Source of the DNA: Candidatus Krumholzibacteriia bacterium
GTDB lineage: Bacteria > Krumholzibacteriota > Krumholzibacteriia > Krumholzibacteriales > Krumholzibacteriaceae
Length of the DNA: 9,220 bases
Direction of reading: 5' to 3'
Assembly (NCBI GenBank): GCA_028696635.1
Contig: JAQVGR010000039.1
Location: 1-9,220, forward strand
Part shown: positions 7,301 through 9,220 of the stretch, piece after piece
Position numbering within the stretch: the stretch's first letter is position 1
Layout of the letters: each line of letters begins with the position of its first letter
The notes under the pieces: generated by a model
What the model saw: the letters and a program-made list of their open reading frames with translations, nothing else
Told to the model about the DNA's origin: nothing
Database searches by the model: none
Program-made: the position numbers and the translations under genes

Positions 7301-9220
7301 TGACGTACGGCGTGCGGGGAGCGGCGCCGGCAAGCGAGACGATCCTGAGCGCCGGCGGTGTCTGCACGAGCACCGAGCCGTACCCGCTTCCCGCGACGCC
7401 GGTGTCGAAACCGAGATACGCGCCTCTGTTGTCCTCGAAGAACCCCGCGACCGCGTCGATGCGCAGATCGAGGCCGGCAGGGCCGATCTCGGGGGTCGGC
7501 GAGATCTCGAAGGCGAGGTGCCGCGACTGGCCGCCCGCGAGCGCCGTGCCTCCCTCGACGAACTGCGCGGGCGGGGCGGGAACGGCGAGGCCGTACGCCG
7601 CGTATATCCGCGCGCTGTCCGGCGCAAGGGTCAGGGCCGCCTCGCCGTCGTTGCGAACGAGCAGCGTGAGTGTCCACGGCGTCGCCTGTCCGCTCGTGAC
7701 CCGTTCGCGGCTCGCCGCGGCCTCGACGATGACCGGGGCGGCCGGCTGCTGCACGAGCAGGTACCGTCCGCCGCTCGGGTAGGTGTCATCGGTCACCCGC
7801 CCTCCGCTGTTCACGTCTTCCGCCTCGACCTGGCCGTTGATCAGCGCCGTGCCCGAGGTCGTCCCCGTGGAGGCGACGGTGAAGACGAGCGTATCGGTCA
7901 TGTTCCCGGCGAGCACCGTCCCGCCGGCCGCGGCGAGGCCGGTCGGGGGCAGAATCGTGTACTCTCCGGTCACGTCGCCGGCGCCGGCTATCGAGATCGA
8001 AATGTTCGTGGCGGCTGCATCGAGGTCGACATCGACCGAGGCCTCTCCGGTGTTGCGCAGGATCATCCGCGCCTCCCACGGCGGCTGCAGGCCCCTCGTC
8101 ACGCTGGCGGGGGCCTCGATCGCCGTGATGCTCAGCTGGGGCGCCTCCTCTATCGTGATCAGGTCGGGCGCGCTTGAAAGGTCCGCGCTGAACGGATTGC
8201 CGTTCTCGGTCCCCTCGAGATGGATCCCGACGGTGTACGAGGTCCTGTCGAGCGCGGCCGGTATCGTCCCGCTGCCGAAGATAAGCGCCGCCGTCCCGCC
8301 TCCCGCCAGCGAGACCGGCGAGACCGGCGACAGGACGGTGCGGAAGGTGTCGCCGTCCGCGTCGCCGAACCATGCTTCGGTCGAGGCGCGGTCGAGCAGG
8401 AGCGTCGCTTCGTCGGCGTCGCCGCCGGCGATCGTCAGGGTGATCCCGATATCGGAGCCGCTGCTCGCCACCGAAGGGCTGAGCGTCCCGGCCTCGTAGC
8501 GAGTCTCCGGCCGGCTCTCGAACCTGACCGAGTTGACACCGACGGGGCCGATCAGCTCACCGAAGACCCGCCGGCCGCTGTTGTCCTCGGTCCCGATCGC
8601 CATCCCGGCGAGCGCGGTCTCGCCCGGCCCCGCCGTCCCGGTCGTCGTCACGGTGAAGCGCATCGTCCCCGAGCCGCCCGCGGGAAGCGCCGCACCGCCG
8701 CCGACGAGCTGCGTGGGCCGCGCGAAGGCGAAACCGGTTCCGCCCGGGATCCAGACGACGGTCGAGTCGAGATCGTCGAAGTCTATCGCGAGGGACGATC
8801 CGCCGGTGTTTTCGATTTCGGCCTCGATCGACCACTGCCGCGCCTGCGCGATCGTGACCGGATCCTGCGTTGCGGAGATCGCCGTGACGGAGAGCGCCGC
8901 AGGCGCCTGGATCGATATGGTCGCCGCATCCGGCGAGGCGGCCGTCGCGGGCACGAGCGCCCTGCCGCTGTTGATCTCGGTCCCCGCGACGAGGGCGTTG
9001 GCCTGACAGACTCCCGGCGCCGATCCGGTCACGTCGACGACGAACCGGATCGTGTCGACCGCGCCCCCCTCGAGGATCGTCCCGCCGCCGGCGAGCCCGG
9101 CCGGGTGGACCACGGTGAAGTCGGGAGAGGTCGAGAAGGTCGGCATCGTCGCCGACGGATCGAGGTCGATCTCCATGTCGGACTGGCCGGTGTGGCGGAT
9201 GACCGCCTGGAGGGTCCAGT
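4317..9220 (-). CDS. Giant Ig-like/CARDB-like repeat surface protein with T9SS type A-like sorting domain (5' partial)
   Basis: The frame is open from the right edge to a TGA at 4319-4317, giving at least 1633 residues. Residue numbers here count from the Met at 9176, which is probably internal: the codons before it read as the normal beginning of a repeat (WTLQAVIRHTGQSD). So the true start and any signal peptide lie beyond the window. The protein is about eleven beta-rich repeats (to residue ~1352), a further beta-rich module (~1353-1519) and a C-terminal sorting domain (1520-1619). Repeats begin with a strand containing W and a N-T/A-G-E-A turn (for example LRNTGEASVDV), as in CARDB/NEW3-like Ig folds, and end in linkers such as VQxPxxLxV. 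No catalytic motif is visible. Probable role: secreted or cell-surface structural or adhesive protein. The stop overlaps the start of the PorV-like gene by 4 bases. Confident as a gene and as a T9SS-like cargo; ligand and exact function unknown. Confidence 0.93.
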   Translation of the reverse strand, partial: WTLQAVIRHTGQSDMEIDLDPSATMPTFSTSPDFTVVHPAGLAGGGTILEGGAVDTIRFVVDVTGSAPGVCQANALVAGTEINSGRALVPATAASPDAATISIQAPAALSVTAISATQDPVTIAQARQWSIEAEIENTGGSSLAIDFDDLDSTVVWIPGGTGFAFARPTQLVGGGAALPAGGSGTMRFTVTTTGTAGPGETALAGMAIGTEDNSGRRVFGELIGPVGVNSVRFESRPETRYEAGTLSPSVASSGSDIGITLTIAGGDADEATLLLDRASTEAWFGDADGDTFRTVLSPVSPVSLAGGGTAALIFGSGTIPAALDRTSYTVGIHLEGTENGNPFSADLSSAPDLITIEEAPQLSITAIEAPASVTRGLQPPWEARMILRNTGEASVDVDLDAAATNISISIAGAGDVTGEYTILPPTGLAAAGGTVLAGNMTDTLVFTVASTGTTSGTALINGQVEAEDVNSGGRVTDDTYPSGGRYLLVQQPAAPVIVEAAASRERVTSGQATPWTLTLLVRNDGEAALTLAPDSARIYAAYGLAVPAPPAQFVEGGTALAGGQSRHLAFEISPTPEIGPAGLDLRIDAVAGFFEDNRGAYLGFDTGVAGSGYGSVLVQTPPALRIVSLAGAAPRTPYVNRGQRFRIDVEIENTGEAEADQVSVDLEAGGPSVVLDAPFTLGPIAGGGSAAGSFTVDAADESGDETFSAGILSAVDVNSGQAGLWTREAALDSTETMTLQVPGALAVTALTPSQAEVNAGQTSDWELRVDLANAGEAPVTLETPAAGDIAFRIPPDLFTDYLVIAPAGFASGAPGLTLPGGGFDSLIYTVSTTGSDTGSVDVAASARWIDDNDPSAGTSISTGDTMVHVREPSGLRIILVESDAPNDATYPNTSIVNVDQAFNVTVTVENTGGDDLTSVDVELGTNGSAVIAPVSGTTELPSGSHAEYVYEVRSAVDGVEILTASIVHAVSVNTGREVPPIQAVESIENLIVQVPADLAVEAFISAPGGAADDTLSTGQLFDLTAVVHNLGQASIDAAGQITLTLPAGMIREYPDADSLTRSFAAGQELTWTIRADAAPSDIPYPLVSAITRTPRDVNIASEAHVQTLSAQKNVVVEAAASIEVCAAQIESPAGAADRVLSTGQELVFRADMIPSANSSDNTVTIVVPAGFDLEGPATLVLGDGDGEQRTMRWTMTAPDAHVDSDSIGFTTVGTDENSGLPLDGCSFKLGVRVVEKAVLDLGAEISGPAEAVGGQLSVNLQFSIEALVSNGGTAGIDTTGARLELVLPPLPQGWSADDWYSLVSDTYHKPYRPGVPVTWNLRAASYPALPGNITVRFYVQPADDENSNAPAQALRTEIQIPVSTEAGTITMQNVSSLDTIPPAVVPQGARDVPVLRVVFRNNSAYTAGLDTVLVSVEDARGRLLPNPSRSVSAVALTAGGEEYRAAVGAVNPVPVAVDGAFAISPGANDTALVSLDIAEGAPAGELRIDLASSGDVRFSTDGQTVRVVWDESGGDIAGHFISSPMSVMSADFEEYVHNYPNPFRAGSETTRIAYFLTEDSSVRIRIFDFTGRLVWTKEIPAGGTGGTGVPEGTWWEIEWDGRNGVGEVVRNGVYVCIVEAGGRSAQFKMAVAK
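4320..4616 (-). other. T9SS type A-like C-terminal sorting domain (FlgD-Ig-like fold)
   Basis: The last ~100 residues of the repeat protein (1521-1619) follow the classic pattern: YVHNYPNPFRAG at the start, a TTRIAYFL strand, VRIRIFDFTGRLV, WEIEWDGRNGVGEVVRNG, then VYVCIVEAG and a short basic end, KMAVAK. In Bacteroidota such domains direct proteins through the type IX system and are removed or exchanged for lipid attachment at the cell surface. Very similar domains end many large exported proteins in uncultured FCB phyla. The domain is complete and in frame, with the stop directly after the last strand. Recognition by an actual T9SS cannot be shown from this window, because no translocon gene (sov/sprA, porK-N, porU) is present. 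Confidence 0.88.
5121..9220 (-). repeat. Tandem array of ~11 degenerate Ig-like repeats in the surface protein
   Basis: Repeats were delimited by eye at residues (from Met 9176) before 94, 95-222, 223-346, 347-479, 480-608, 609-729, 730-858, 859-982, 983-1104, 1105-1222 and 1223-1352. Each has a hydrophobic lead strand, a W/F-x-hydrophobic strand followed by an N-x-G turn, commonly a GGG-rich turn (LAGGGTxL), a strand ending in TG, then a (D/E)xN-type turn and a VQxP-like linker. Sequence identity between repeats is low apart from these marks, so the array is old, and I saw no long DNA-level repeats. The third complete unit (223-346) and units eight to ten (983-1352) depart most from the consensus. 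Boundaries are approximate to within several residues. Family assignment as CARDB-like rests on fold-type pattern, not on a profile search. Confidence 0.8.

Noticed and set aside
9174..9176. ATG at 9176 as the true start of the repeat protein
   Set aside because: The frame stays open to the window edge and the preceding codons encode the expected first strand of a repeat; no signal peptide follows this Met.

Overview
The window is GC-rich throughout and almost fully coding. It holds three genes in a row on the minus strand, read from high to low coordinates, and there is no intergenic gap of useful size. Two are cut by the window edges: the first lacks its 5' end (right edge) and the third lacks its 3' end (left edge). 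I see no tRNA, rRNA, CRISPR array, insertion sequence or terminator. The junctions are a 4-base ATGA overlap and a 1-base gap with the Shine-Dalgarno inside the preceding gene, so this looks like the middle of one operon whose promoter lies outside the window.

From right to left: (1) 9220-4317 encodes a very large secreted or surface protein made of about eleven Ig-like/CARDB-like repeats of roughly 120-134 residues, ending in a type IX secretion (T9SS) type A-like C-terminal sorting domain. (2) 4320-2383 encodes a 645-residue protein with a signal peptide, a PorV/PorQ-type outer-membrane barrel and about five TPR repeats. (3) 2381-1 encodes a membrane signalling protein of at least 793 residues. 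It has an N-terminal RsbW-like ATPase/kinase domain, a transmembrane segment, a Cache-like extracytoplasmic sensor, a second transmembrane segment, a HAMP domain, a SpoIIE-type PP2C phosphatase and, unusually, a C-terminal helix-turn-helix region of the kind found at the N-terminus of transposases and integrases.

The T9SS-like sorting domain, the PorV-like protein and the high GC together suggest a member of the FCB superphylum outside the classic low-GC Bacteroidota, for example one of the Gemmatimonadota, Krumholzibacteriota, Eisenbacteria or Latescibacterota-like lineages. This is inference; no marker gene is present.

How the genes may work together (inference): gene 1 would be cargo that crosses the outer membrane and is anchored there; gene 2 would be an outer-membrane shuttle or docking protein with a periplasmic TPR arm; gene 3 would sense a condition outside the cytoplasmic membrane and alter gene expression through a partner switch (kinase plus phosphatase acting on STAS proteins), possibly with direct DNA binding. 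The most unusual item is the domain order of gene 3, which joins opposing kinase and phosphatase modules across a membrane sensor and adds a DNA-binding-like tail.
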